A stretch of 64,000 nt of DNA from Asterochloris sp. CNOR1 (taxonomy: Eukaryota; Chlorophyta; Trebouxiophyceae; Trebouxiales; Trebouxiaceae), in assembly GCA_963969365.1 (NCBI GenBank), contig OZ017754.1:1736001-1800000 (forward strand), in the 5' to 3' direction. Position numbers and translations under genes: made by a program. Positions 12,464 through 23,770 of this stretch are shown here, one piece after another. Numbering within the stretch: position 1 is the stretch's first letter; every line of letters begins with the position of its first letter. The notes beneath the pieces were generated by a model that worked only from the letters and a program-made list of their open reading frames with translations, was not told the DNA's origin and searched no databases.

Positions 12464-15400
12464 ATGGGAGGCTGCCACAGCAGATTGGATGGCTCCAGGG
12501 ACACCTATCGGAAAAGTGCAGAGCGAAAGCGCAAACAGGCCTTTCAGGAAGACAGTGGTGGCCCGAGCGGCATGGTGGAGCTGGGGTGCTTTGATGGAGA
12601 CAAGGTGGGGTACACTGCGCTGCAACATGCAAAGCACGAGCTGCAACATGCAAAGCACAAGCTGCATCGCAGCTGGAGGGGCCACCTTTGGCTTCATCTG
12701 TGTGACAGGCAACCTCCAGAAGGTGGGTGTCACAGGTTGCCGCATGGACGGGAATGTTGGGGGCACCCATGACCATGCTGCTACATGCCAGTGACGCGCA
12801 GCTCTCCCAGCTCTAGGTTTTCTGTCAGGCAGAGGAAGCCCCCTTGGCATAAAAAGCTCACAACTTTGCGGATGCGCCCACGAAATTGTTTGGACTTCGA
12901 AACAGCATCTTCGTGCGTTTGTGCAGGCAAGCCATGCTCACCTGCCCACTGTGCCAATGGCAGACAGCACCAGCATGCACGGCAAATGGATGCTCGTGAT
13001 GGTGCCATTGTCACCTGCTGCACAGCTCAGTCAGGTGTCCTTTACTGCCAGGTCTTGGGGGCAGGGGGGATCTCACCCGGGCAATCCCAGCTCATCTGAC
13101 TGCTTGCTTGACGGCAGCAGCTTCATGCAGGCAAGCTTCAGACAGTAGATGTGCGCGCAGGCACCCATGGCACTGAGTTTCGTGTTTGGAAGGGGGGGAG
13201 CCATCTGATGCAGGATGGCAGGGCATGACTGCTGGATGATGTGGACTGGCATCTGACACGTGCTATGGGACGTCCACTGCAGCAACAATGGCATGCTGCA
13301 GGGGTCACATGCTGCTACTGAGAAAGAGCAGCAGGCCTCCAGCTAGCCGAGGCCTGCTCAGATTTCCCCCACAGGCCCACAGATGGCAGCAGTAGGGCAG
13401 GCCTCAAGACGCCTGGAGAATGACTGCGTTCTTGAGAAGGCAGCAACCCCCTACTGCCCTGCCTGCAGGATGATGTGATCAGCATAGTGGCAGATGCTGG
13501 ATCAGACACCACCCAGTGGGGGCCTGCCCACACCAAGCACCGCCTGGCTGCGTCCAGCCGCCAAGGGTCGGCAGTGGGGCCCTCTCAGCTCACCAGCGCC
13601 AACATGTCTGTCAGCGGGAGGGTAACGCAATGGCTGCAGAACGGTGAACAGTGCTGCAGCGGCACCAGAGCCCATGGTGGTTCGTGCAGGCAAATGGTCA
13701 ATTGCAATGCACTGTGCTGTTGGTGGCCTGTGGCGGTCACTCTGAGAAGCCCAGCCCATGTTGAGCATCCTGGGCCCTGCTCTGGAGGAGCAGGCAGCCT
13801 GTGCTGGACTTCTCAGCATAGCCTTCAGCGGAGCCTTCAGCATACCAGCTGCTGTGCTGCGTGCCATCTAGACCGTCTGTAATATCCCATACAGGCTGGA
13901 GCAGTCAGGCAGCCTGAGTGCCGGCGAGGAGGGCAAGCAATCTCAGGTTGCCACTGATTCACAGTGCCCTCCCAGCTAGCATGCGCACCAGCGGTTGACA
14001 TAGCACATCCAGGACATGGGGCCACTGCCTTGCAGCAATGGCGGGCCGCCTTGCCCTGCTGCAGGCGAGCTCAAGGGGGCGTCTTGCACGACAATGTTCA
14101 CGCGCAGAAATAGCCTGCTGAGCGCAGGAAGCGTGACAACAGCCCAAACACTGCCAAGCATCAGCTCCAGCACCCTGCGGCAGGACAGCATTGGCAAAAG
14201 CGGAATGTGGGACCGCTACCAGGTGTGCAGCCTAGGGTTGATGCTGTTGCAGTTGCAAACGCTGTCTCTTGTAAGTACAACTGTGCTGGGGCAGTGCTCT
14301 TGTGAGCAGCTCATCAGCCCTGAAGCAGAACAGCACTGAGTGCTGGTTGAGGGTGTCACCAGGTATGCAGCTCAAGGATGCTGATTGGTATGCTGTGTTG
14401 GACGAGCGCTGCTTGTCAACAGCCCTTCTTCTCTGCAGAAGGACACCATCGCCAATAGTAAGAGGTGAGATCACTGTCAGGTGCAGGCAAGGAATCAAAG
14501 GCTCCTGCGCTGCCCAGGGTGGTAAGTGCGACAGATTTCTTGGCCAAGGGCCCGACAAGATCGTGCATAGCTACATGATGTCACAGTCTGGGCATGCAGC
14601 AAGCCCTGTCTGCAGCATGACAGTACACAGGGATTTGGCCTCCTCTGAGTGGGGCCCTGCCCTGCTGCAGGCTGTCTATGTACCTAGCCCCGCTCGCAGC
14701 CTGACAGTGCCCAACCCTGTGCCCCCTGGGGCCCAGCAATTTGAGATCAAGGATGCTGGAGCGCACCCGCGCGTGCATCAGATCGCTCAGCTGTGCACCA
14801 GCATCTTTGAGGTGCCCCTGGTGGTGGCAGCTGTGGCCTCGGGGCCGACCAACTACATCTTTGTTCAGCAGGTCAGCAATGGGTGATGCCGCGGCCAATG
14901 GCACTGTGCAGATACAGGTGCCCTGCACTTTCGCTGCCAGCACCCTACAAATGCAGCAGTTGAGCAGCCCAGCAGGTCCCGTTAGCCCAGTGTATCATGT
15001 GATAGCTCATGCACATTTTGCTGTTTGCAAAGGGTTGGCTTCCTGATGATTTTGTGTGTCCTGGTACTTGCGCCCTGGCTGGCTGGACAGAGCACACTCT
15101 GCTGACCAGGGGCTGGCCCAAAGGGCAGGGGCATGGCGGCTGCTGCGTACAAACCCCATGCCAATGCGTTACAATTTTGGAGTTGCCCTGGCTCGGCGCA
15201 CTGACTAGGAGGTGCTGAGGCTGCAGAAGGGGGACCAGAGGCTGGCCTTGGATGCACAGGTGTGGTGGCAGCTGTGCACATGGTTCAGCATGCCCCAGGA
15301 CCAGGAGGTGAAGGTCATTGCCGACTGCCGCCAGGACGTCAGGTGGGGCTCCGACAATCTTGCAGCTGTAGGAGCTCTGCACGCCACACAGGCTGCCCTG

Positions 15401-18400
15401 TACTACAAGGCCATGCAGCCCTCTGCAAGGGTGCCAGCATGGCTTCTGAGACATTTTTGATTGGCAATAGTGCTCTGCTGGCATTACTCTGCTGCAAGCT
15501 AAGGGCACAGTGTTAGCAGCCTACCACTTGCTGCAGGTAAGATGACAGCCTACTGCTCCAGGCCTGCAAGTCACAGCTCTGTACCATGTATTTGTGTGTT
15601 CCAGGCAATGTCCTGGTTTGGGACCAGTTCGCATGTTTATTCATTTTGACACCCTGCAGGGTTGTCAGAGATGCGTGACTTTTGTCAGTTGCACTGCAGG
15701 TTCGGGGACAGCCCCCTGGTTCAGGGCCCACCGCATGTGCAATTCTTTGCAAGCACCCCCATCCTCAGCACCACATGCGAGCGTATCGGCACCCTGTGAG
15801 TGCCCAAGCTGTCTCCAAGCCTGCCTACTGCTTGTATCATCCATGCCGGAAGGTACAAACAGCAGCATGATGCTGCTGCTGCTCAGCCTCGGGGCTCTTG
15901 CTGAAGACGCAGTGTCTTCAGAGAGAGGGAGAAAACTTATCCCTTTGCAGCAGCTGCATTGCTGCGTCCTGCAGGGGCTGATGGCTGGGTGACAAAACCC
16001 ATGGAGCAGCCTCCTTGTGCTGCAGCTGCCCTGTGTGCTTGTCTGCCGCTTGCAGTGCAGGCAGGGCTATCACCTGGCAGGCATGCATTGATGCCTGCAG
16101 GTCCATCCTGGACTGGCAACCACGCGGCCTGGACGCAGCTGGCGCCCATGTTCTGGTCAACCTCAGCGAGCTCCTGATGAAAGGTGAGTCCACCTTCACA
16201 CACACCAACCTGTTCTGCATGCCAGCAGGGGTCCAAGTACAGTGCATGACCTATGACCCTGCTCAATGTAAACCTTGAGTCTGATGCTTTAGTGGCCTGA
16301 CCCCCCTGGCTGCGAAACCTGCAGACCTCAACCAGGATACTGGGCTGTGCAAGCCGAGCCGGACCAGCATCCACATCCAGGAGAGAAGGAGGCAGGAAGG
16401 CAAGGATCATGCGGTGAGCTGCACTGCCCTGGCTGCACACATACAATAAGATGAGCGCTAGCTCTGCATCTGCCACATGTCATGTCACCAATTGTATTTG
16501 GGGGCAGCATGGGGGGACAGCAGTGAGCAGCAGTGCTTTCCGTTCCGGTTGTGGGCAGCCCTGTCAGTTGCAGAGAGGCCCTGGCATGCGACTGCAGGCA
16601 GTGCCTTGCCTGAGCTACCGCGCATCTTGATTTAATGGTGGCGCTGCAGACTACGCGACTTGCTTTCATTGGGCCAATGGGCATGCTGCTGCCATACTTG
16701 CAGCGCTGAGAGCTCTGTTCTGGTGAGCTGGCCACACTGCCAGGGATCAAAGCTTCAATGTAGCAGTACATGATACAGCAATGTGCTGCATGTCACAGCT
16801 GTGATGTCATCAGGGATCGCATTTGGCTGACAGTGACTCAGCAGTTACTCCTTGGGTGCAAGGGATATGGTAGTGGACTGCCATGCTCCTGCGGGTGTCA
16901 CAACAGCGTGGCTCCGCTGCTCAGTCTCCAACACCAGAGGTCTGCCATGTCGCAGGCAGTCCTCTTCTGCAGCACAACGGGGCCTGGGTGGCCCATCCTG
17001 TATGTGAGCGATGAATGGTGCAAGGCCTGCGGCATGCTGGCCAGCAGCGTGCTGACCCAGCCGCTGTGGATCCTGTTTGAGCCACAGACCTGCTCAGAGG
17101 TAGGCATGCCATGCAGGTCGAGAATGCATGGTGTTGCAAATGCAGCCTGGTGCTGCCGGGATGCAAGGCAGGCGCCATCACGAATGCCGCCAGACAAGCT
17201 GCTTGTGTGCATTGCAGGTGCCTGCTGGCACATTCATACGCAGGTCCGCCCATGGAGACTGCCTCCCATGGACACTCAAGCTCACACTGCGTTGCACCTC
17301 ACAGGGCTCAGGGTCATGTGCATCTGGAAGGGGCAGCCCTGTGTCCTTGTGCAGGGCCTGTAGATCCCGCAGCAGGCAGCTCCAGGGCGCCCAATCCCCA
17401 CAGCAGGCAGGGCATTTGGCACTGCCGCTCAACAGAGGGCTTTGCCCTACATGTCAAGCTGCAGGCAGAGTTCCTGCTGCGTTCTGAGATTATCTCCTGC
17501 CTACTGTAGCCCAGTGCTCAATCTTGCAGTGTCATCTGCAGGGCCTGCACAGCAGGGCAACTGCAGGTGACCTTGGGGCTGCCATCTCCATGCTGCAGCT
17601 ATGTGTCCCTTCTCACAACTGCCCTGTACTTGTGCAGGGCCTGCACACTACGCACCAGGCAGCCCCTGACCGCCCCTTCCCCATCACAGGTGATGCCATG
17701 CTGCAGCACCTGCACCAGATGGTGGCCAGAGAGTCCTGGTTTGAGCTGGTGGCTCGCCGCAGGGACAGGCCAGAGGTCAGCTTCAAGATGACCTTCAAGT
17801 GAGAGCCAGGGGCAAGTCTGGTGCATGTGTCATCTACTTTTGGGCAGAGGCAACTGTCGTTGCGCAGCAGCAAGACACAGTCAGCATGCAGGCAGCACAG
17901 GGGCTGCAGGCAGGGTCAAGAGGTGCACAGCCGGCCTGTCGTCAGCAGGCTGGCTGCAGGGGCCTTCATTTTCAGATACCCTGCCTGGCACATTGAGCTG
18001 CAGCTGATCTGGGGAAGAAGAAGGGCTGTTTGTGATTTTGCACCCTGGCAGCCTCTGCATGCTGTGAGGCAGCCTGCAAGCTCCTCTGGCACTGCCTTCA
18101 CCGCCTGGGTGCACCAGCAGCATCTGCCTTGCTGGTACACCATTGCGGTCCCATGTTCAGGTCTTGCATATGAAGGTGTGGAACCCAGCAAAGGCACACG
18201 TTGGCTCGCGGGGTGCCGCAGCATCTGTCTTGTGACTGTCACCCCTTGTTGCATGCAGGCCAGCTACGCATGAGACAATTGAGGAGCACTCCATCAGCAT
18301 CCGTGTATCTTCAGGGCGGACCCTCACAACCAGGTCAGGCACCTGCAGCAGCCATCAGGGAGCATTGCAGATGGCTGGTTTGACCTGTGTGCCTGGTAGA

Positions 18401-21400
18401 CCCCCTAAACCCTGGAACCTATCCCTAACCCTGAGCCCCTGCCTGGGGGGACATGCTGCCAGGCCTGTTGCTGGGCGCTGCCCGCCTCTGGTGGCCTGCG
18501 CTGATGTTGCCATCAACTTCTGCAATGGGCAGACGTGTGCAGGCCGTTGGCAGGGTCTGCCACATGCTCAGCTGTCTGCTTCTGGACCCTGCCTGGGGGA
18601 CATGCGTGCAGGCCGCTGGCGGGATATGCGCTGTAGCACGTCACCCTTGTTGCCCTGCATCATACTCTTGGATGATGCCAGTCTGCCTCTGTTTGAGCAA
18701 GCAGCCTGCTGCTGACCTCGCAGTCGACCCTAGACACTGGCAGCAGGCCAGAAGCTGCTCAAGCACTGCCACTTCTTAGGTCAAATTTTGGCATCGTGCT
18801 ATCAGCATAACGCTGACTGCACACTGTGTGCTCTGCTGCAGCTACTACTTTGTTACCTTTGTGCGGCTGCCCGCCATCCCGGCAGGCCAGTCAAACCCAG
18901 CCTGGCCACCTTCGTCGTCAGCCGAGGTGGTGGCTTGCCTGCCCCAGGCTTCTGGGCCTTCCCTGCAGGCTCCCAAAGGGGTGAGATGCAATGTCAAGCC
19001 TGTCTTACATATGGTGCATGGTCAAAGGGCTGTTCGAAATGTGGCTCCGTGGATACTGCAGCTGCCAGAACACACCGACGGCCTGGACCTCACTGCCTGC
19101 AGGAGGGGCTGGAGGACATCCAGCTGGGGCGGTTGCTGGGCCGGGGCTCCTTTGGGCGAGTCTACCTGGCCCAGTACAAGGGGAGCCCTGTTGCTGTCAA
19201 GGTATGATGCTGCAAGCTGTGTGTGCAGTCTGTGTGTGGAGTTCTTGCTGCCTGCCAGGTCTGGAGGGCGGGCCGTATTGAGGGGGGTCAGGGTGCAGCT
19301 GCCAATGTGGGGACCTGAGCAGACATGGTGCCCCTCGATCTGTGTGCAGCGCTTATGTCAGTGGCCACGCTGTTGCCTGCCAGCGTCCTCATGTCCATTG
19401 CTGAGAGTTGTGACACTGCTCCTGCAGGTGCTGTTGCCGCTAGTGAGGAAAGCTGCGCGAGGACCTGAGCTGCCAGGCCAAGCCCACGGCACCCCCCCTG
19501 CCCGGCCTAGTGTTCCCAGCTACAAGACAGATATGCACGGTGAATCAGGTGGTTTGCATCTGGCGGCCGTCTGGCTGACTTGTCCTCAGCTGCTTTATCA
19601 AAGCACACAGCTACAAAGGGTGAGGGGTACCTGCCAGCACCTGAGTGCTGCATGCGTGCCTGGGAAGGACCGGCATGCCCCTGTCAAGTCTTTTTTGGGA
19701 GGCAGGACAGCCCTATAGCAAGAGGCATGTGCAGCCATCGCAGCAGCAATGGGATTTAGCCCTTGGCAGCCCTGAGGTCCTGCATCAGCTGCTCTTAACT
19801 GGGCATGATTCCGGTCCTTGAAGCATCCTGGCGGTCTTTGGCAGCATGTCGGCAGCACAGAAGCGCCTGTCTGCTCAGCAAGCAGCCCATGCCTGTGCAG
19901 CTCTCACTGCTGCCAGTCACACCCTCAACCACTGGTCGTCATGCAGTCAGGCTTCTGCAGGCCAACCTGCTGCTCAGCTCATGGCCAACCCAGCATGGCA
20001 TGTTCAGTTAAGTGTTGTCAGAGCTAAACCTCACATTGGTGTCCATGTGCAGGCAATCCTCTGGAGGCCACCCTTCTGCTTAACCTGCAGCACCCAAACA
20101 TTTTGAATATCTTCAAACTGGCCAATGTGATGCAGCAAAAGGTGGGCACAGAGCTTGATGCCAGCTGGGCACAGCTGCATGGTTCCAGCTCACAGCCACA
20201 TGCGCCGCATATGCCTGGCCGTTTCTGACATGGAGCCATCTGTCTTTCACGGGGCTTCTCTGCCTGCCTTCAGAGCCATGCTGTAGCTCGACCGCTGTCC
20301 TGCTGACGGCGGTCCTGCACAGTGTAAGGCTTCACCAGGGCTTGTCATCAGGGCCCTGTGCCCCCTGTCTACCAGGGTACCCCTGCATCATGACATTGGC
20401 GGAAGCTTGCGGGGCAGCCGGGCACCAAAGCACTCATGACTTGCCCCTGCCTGCTTCATGAGTGACTGCCTGACTGCTTCCCCGGGCAGCACCAGCCTGC
20501 TGACATCGTTGCAGCAGTCTGACTGCCTGGGTGCTCACGCACGCGTGCTGCCCGCAGGGCGCGCCCAGGGCCAGCGCGACACCTCACAGCTTGAGGCACC
20601 CACACAGGTATCAGTGCACAAGCTGCCCCCTGCGTGCAGGGTCACCCTCACAACCATGTCAGCGTGGACGAGGGGCCTGCTCCCCCAGGGCAGCACCACA
20701 CCTCTGACAGTGCACAGTCATACGACCTCCAGCCGATGGAGGTGCAGACCTGGATCATCACTGAGTACTGCGACCAAGGGGCGCTGCAGGTGAGGCAGGG
20801 TGTCCCATCCTGTGCTGGCTGCCGCACAGTGCTGGGACACAGACCTGCAGGTGGGGATGCAGGCAGGCAGCGTGTGTGCAGACGTGTAGGAGCACTGACC
20901 CCCGAGCGGTCAGTGTGACCAGGGGTCTCACAGGTGAGGACGCTGTGAGTGAGGCAGGCTGGAGGCAGTGCGCTCACCTGGGGACGCTGCAGGTGAGGAT
21001 GCAGTCAGGCAGTCGGTACACAGAAAATTTTGAAATGGATCCTGGAGGTCCCGGAGGGACTGCTGTGACCATGTCTGTCTGCAGGTGGGCCGCTGCAGGT
21101 GGCGCCAAAACCATTAACGTTCTTTGTTTCTTGCCACAGCGCCGTAAAGTTGTTTGCTTACCCCCCAACCTTGTGTCTGTATATCTGCAGGATGCCATTG
21201 ACAAGGGTAGGTTTCGGAACATGGCTGACAACGGTGCCCCACAGATGGCCCAGATCCTGGAGACGGGCCTGGAGGTGGCCCATGGCATGGCCTACCTGCA
21301 CCAGCACGACATCGTGCACGGGGATCTGGTGAGGCCATGCCCAGTTGACAGCAGCTTGATGTGCAGGATCCTGGTCAGCACTGCATGCAGTGGGGTGCAC

Positions 21401-23188
21401 TGAATGCTCCTGGTGTTGCCACCAGGGTACAGGCCGGCACTTCATTGTGCGGCTCCCCACATCAGGGCTGCTGGATGGCTGTCCTCTGTGGTGTTTGCCA
21501 GCTCATAGCAAGGTTGGACATGCATCTGTGGCTGTGCAAATTGCCTGGTATGTCATCGTCTGATAATGAATGACGGCGGCGACGCTGGCTGGGTTGGGCA
21601 TGTGTCTGGGTTCGCATGACAGCAGCATCTTGAGGTTGTGGGGCTAAGGCCCAACAGGCTGACACAAGGGGAACATGAGCAGGGGCAAGCTACTTGCCAG
21701 GAGCCAACAGAGTCTCTTGTCTACCTGCAGAACGCCAACAATGTCCTGCTCATCAGCTCCAGCAAGAAGGAGAAGGGTTTTGAATGCAAGGTCAGCACCT
21801 TTGTGGCTGAATGGCTGCTTACAGTCAGATGTTGAATTTGCGCAGAGGCTGCTGCACTTTGCAGAAGTTGGAGAGGGCCCAGGGGTCCTCATAATCTGAT
21901 GAGCATTGGCATGCATGAACACTTATCAGTCCACAGGTACTCTGTCCTGGTGCAGGTGGCAGACTTTGGGCTTGCCAGGGATGGATTTGACATGAAGAGC
22001 AAGGTGAGGAGGCCCATCAGCCTGCCTGCATCCCCCCGCTGGCTGCCCTGAAGGGACCATGTGTCACCCAACAACCATGTCCCCAGGCCTTAGCCATGCT
22101 GCCCTGGCCACGGAAGGGTGCCAGCTGCTGGTGCCCTCTGCTCGGGCAGACAAACCAGGGAGCCCGTGTCCAAGCTCAGCCTGCACACCAAGCACCAGAT
22201 GTGTGGCCATGCAGCCCTCAGGGAGGGTTGCGGGTGGTGCTGCCCCCAGGGAGGGTTGCGGGTGGTGCTGCTCCCTGTCAGGCTGTAAGCACTGACTTGT
22301 GTGGGCAGGTGGAGACGCAGACCATGGGCACTGTGACCCACATGCCTCCCGAGCTGCTGATGGAGGGCCTACTGACCAAAGCGGGGGACGTATGGGCCTT
22401 TGGCGTCCTCATGTGGTGGGTGCAGCAGCTGGCAGGCAGTCCTTTGCCTCCCCTGCCTGTGTGCGCGGGGCAGCAGGCCTATGTGATACAGCTCCTTTCT
22501 GGCAGCTGGTGCAGCAGGAGAGTGGGCTGCGGTGCACCCTCAGCGATCTGATGGCCCACCAATCCCCTGGCTGGTGCTGCAGGGAACTTTACACCAGCAG
22601 CAGAGCTTGGGCAGGCATGAGGTGGGAAGCATCCCTTGTCCTACGCTCGCTGCCTCTAGTTGGTCCCTTGTTGTGCTTTCTTAGTGCAGGGTATTGACCA
22701 GCTTGCCACTTGCTGTGCAGGCGTGGCCAGATCATCTCTGCAGTGACCATCCTGCACCAGCACCCCGAACTGCCAACAGGGACACCCCCAGCATTCGTGG
22801 TGAGTGGGCTGCCTGCAGTGCTTGTGGTGGTGCCTCTGAGCCCAGCCTCTGGCGGTGCCAAGCAGGATGAGCCACGGTGTGACGGCAAGGCAGCAGAGAT
22901 TACAGTGTGTAGAGTTGAAATTGACCGATCGGTCTAGGCTAGGAAGGCCCCTGCTGGCACAGTCCCTGTGGTTGGCGAGGCAGGGTTTCTTAAACGCCCT
23001 GATCAGCTTCCAGCTGGCATCCATCCAGGCTGTGTTCTACACTGCAGGATCTGGTGGCAGCCTGCCTGCACGGGGACCACAGGAGCCGTCCCAGCTTTGA
23101 GAATGTCGCAGCAGACCTGCAGGACATGCAGAGCATGGCAGCCAGCGGCAACCTGCAGCCTGAGACCTACCCCCTCAACCTCCTGTGA
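12464..23188 (+). CDS. GAF-PAS domain TKL-type protein kinase
   Basis: Sensor kinase with a GAF domain, a PAS domain and a C-terminal kinase domain. Phase-checked exons include 12464-12604, 13469-13676, 14065-14222, 14439-14464, 14671-14871, 15209-15342, 15700-15795, 16101-16183 and 16325-16413; the join between 14464 and 14671 is unresolved. GAF: VPNPVPPGAQQFEI to LVNLSELLMK, including FGDSPLVQGPPHVQFFAS and ERIGTL. PAS: about 16940-17100 (GPGWPILYVSDEWCKA). Kinase: GRGSFGRVYLA and VAVK (19103-19201), EATLLLNLQHPNIL (20057-20143), ITEYCDQG hinge, VHGDL catalytic loop, NANNVLL, VADFGLARD, GTVTHMPPELL, ending in YPLNLL and the TGA at 23186-23188. HRD is replaced by HGD, but Lys, Asp and DFG are kept, so activity is plausible. 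The start MGGCHSRLD has Gly2, Cys4 and Ser6, fitting dual acylation and membrane anchoring. Exons between 17100 and 19100 are only partly assigned. Confidence 0.85.
12620..12665 (+). repeat. Tandem 22-bp repeat, kinase intron 1
   Basis: Two adjacent copies of GAGCTGCAACATGCAAAGCAC, with a partial flanking copy, lie 16 nt inside the first kinase intron. Confidence 0.7.
18400..18440 (+). repeat. Short telomere-like motif cluster
   Basis: CCCTAAACCCTGG and then ATCCCTAACCCTG occur within 40 bp in an intronic part of the kinase gene. They match the plant/algal CCCTAAA telomere unit imperfectly. Confidence 0.45.
22220..22276 (+). repeat. 28-bp tandem duplication in a kinase intron
   Basis: Two near-identical 28-bp copies (AGGGAGGGTTGCGGGTGGTG plus the following CTGC...) lie just upstream of the exon encoding VETQTMGTVTHMPPELL. 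Confidence 0.8.
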
Positions 23189-23272
23189 CCCCGCAGCACC
23201 TTCAATTCACCGGCCTCAGTACTGCTGCCCGATCCCAGCAGTGACCCAAAGTCTCTCTGTGTGGCTTCTGCG

Positions 23273-23520
23273 GGGCACTACCACTCCAACCAAGCGTCTT
23301 GTCCTATGGTTGCATCTTATCCTATGGTTGCATCTCTCAGTCGAGGGACTGCAAAGTCTGGCATGATTGGGGGATGTCATTTGTTGACACCAATACCTCT
23401 GTGTCGCTCCCTTGGGCACTACCACTCCCACCAAGCATCTAGTCCTGTGATTGCACCTTGTGAACGTCTCTCAGTCGGGGGACTGCAAAGTCCAGTATAT
23501 AGGGGATGTCATTTGTTGAT
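23273..23520 (+). repeat. Diverged direct repeat, two copies of about 110-118 bp
   Basis: Copy one (23273-23390) and copy two (23414-23520) both begin GGGCACTACCACTCC and both end GGGGATGTCATTTGTTGA, sharing CTCAGTCG-GGGACTGCAAAGTC in between. Copy one also contains an internal tandem of CCTATGGTTGCATCT. They lie just after the kinase stop, probably in its 3' UTR. Confidence 0.85.
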
Positions 23521-23702
23521 ACTACTTGACCCTTCCTTCTTATGTTTTGCACTTGGGGAGAAGGCACCAGCTGCACCATATTGTGCAGAGGTCCTCTTGT
23601 ATTGACATTGAGTGACCCCAGAGTGCCTGTCTCTGCGCTTCAAGTGCCACTGTGCAGGCTCGGCACTGTCAAATGACCAATGTTTGAACAAGAAGTACCC
23701 CG

Positions 23703-23707
23703 TTACA
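23703..23707 (-). promoter_or_regulatory. TGTAA polyadenylation signal for eL20
   Basis: TTACA on the plus strand reads TGTAA on the minus strand, 64 nt past the eL20 stop. This is the standard green-algal poly(A) signal. Confidence 0.6.
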
Positions 23708-23770
23708 ACCCAAGCAATTCATAGCTGCTAGTCAACAGCACCTGTGTTGCTCAGGGAGGCTGCCATTTGT

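Larger units (their letters stand above)
23189..23770. other. Tail-to-tail intergenic region, kinase / eL20
   Basis: 582 bp hold both 3' UTRs. The kinase side contains a diverged direct repeat (listed separately); the eL20 side contains a TGTAA signal on the minus strand. No gene is seen. Confidence 0.6.
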
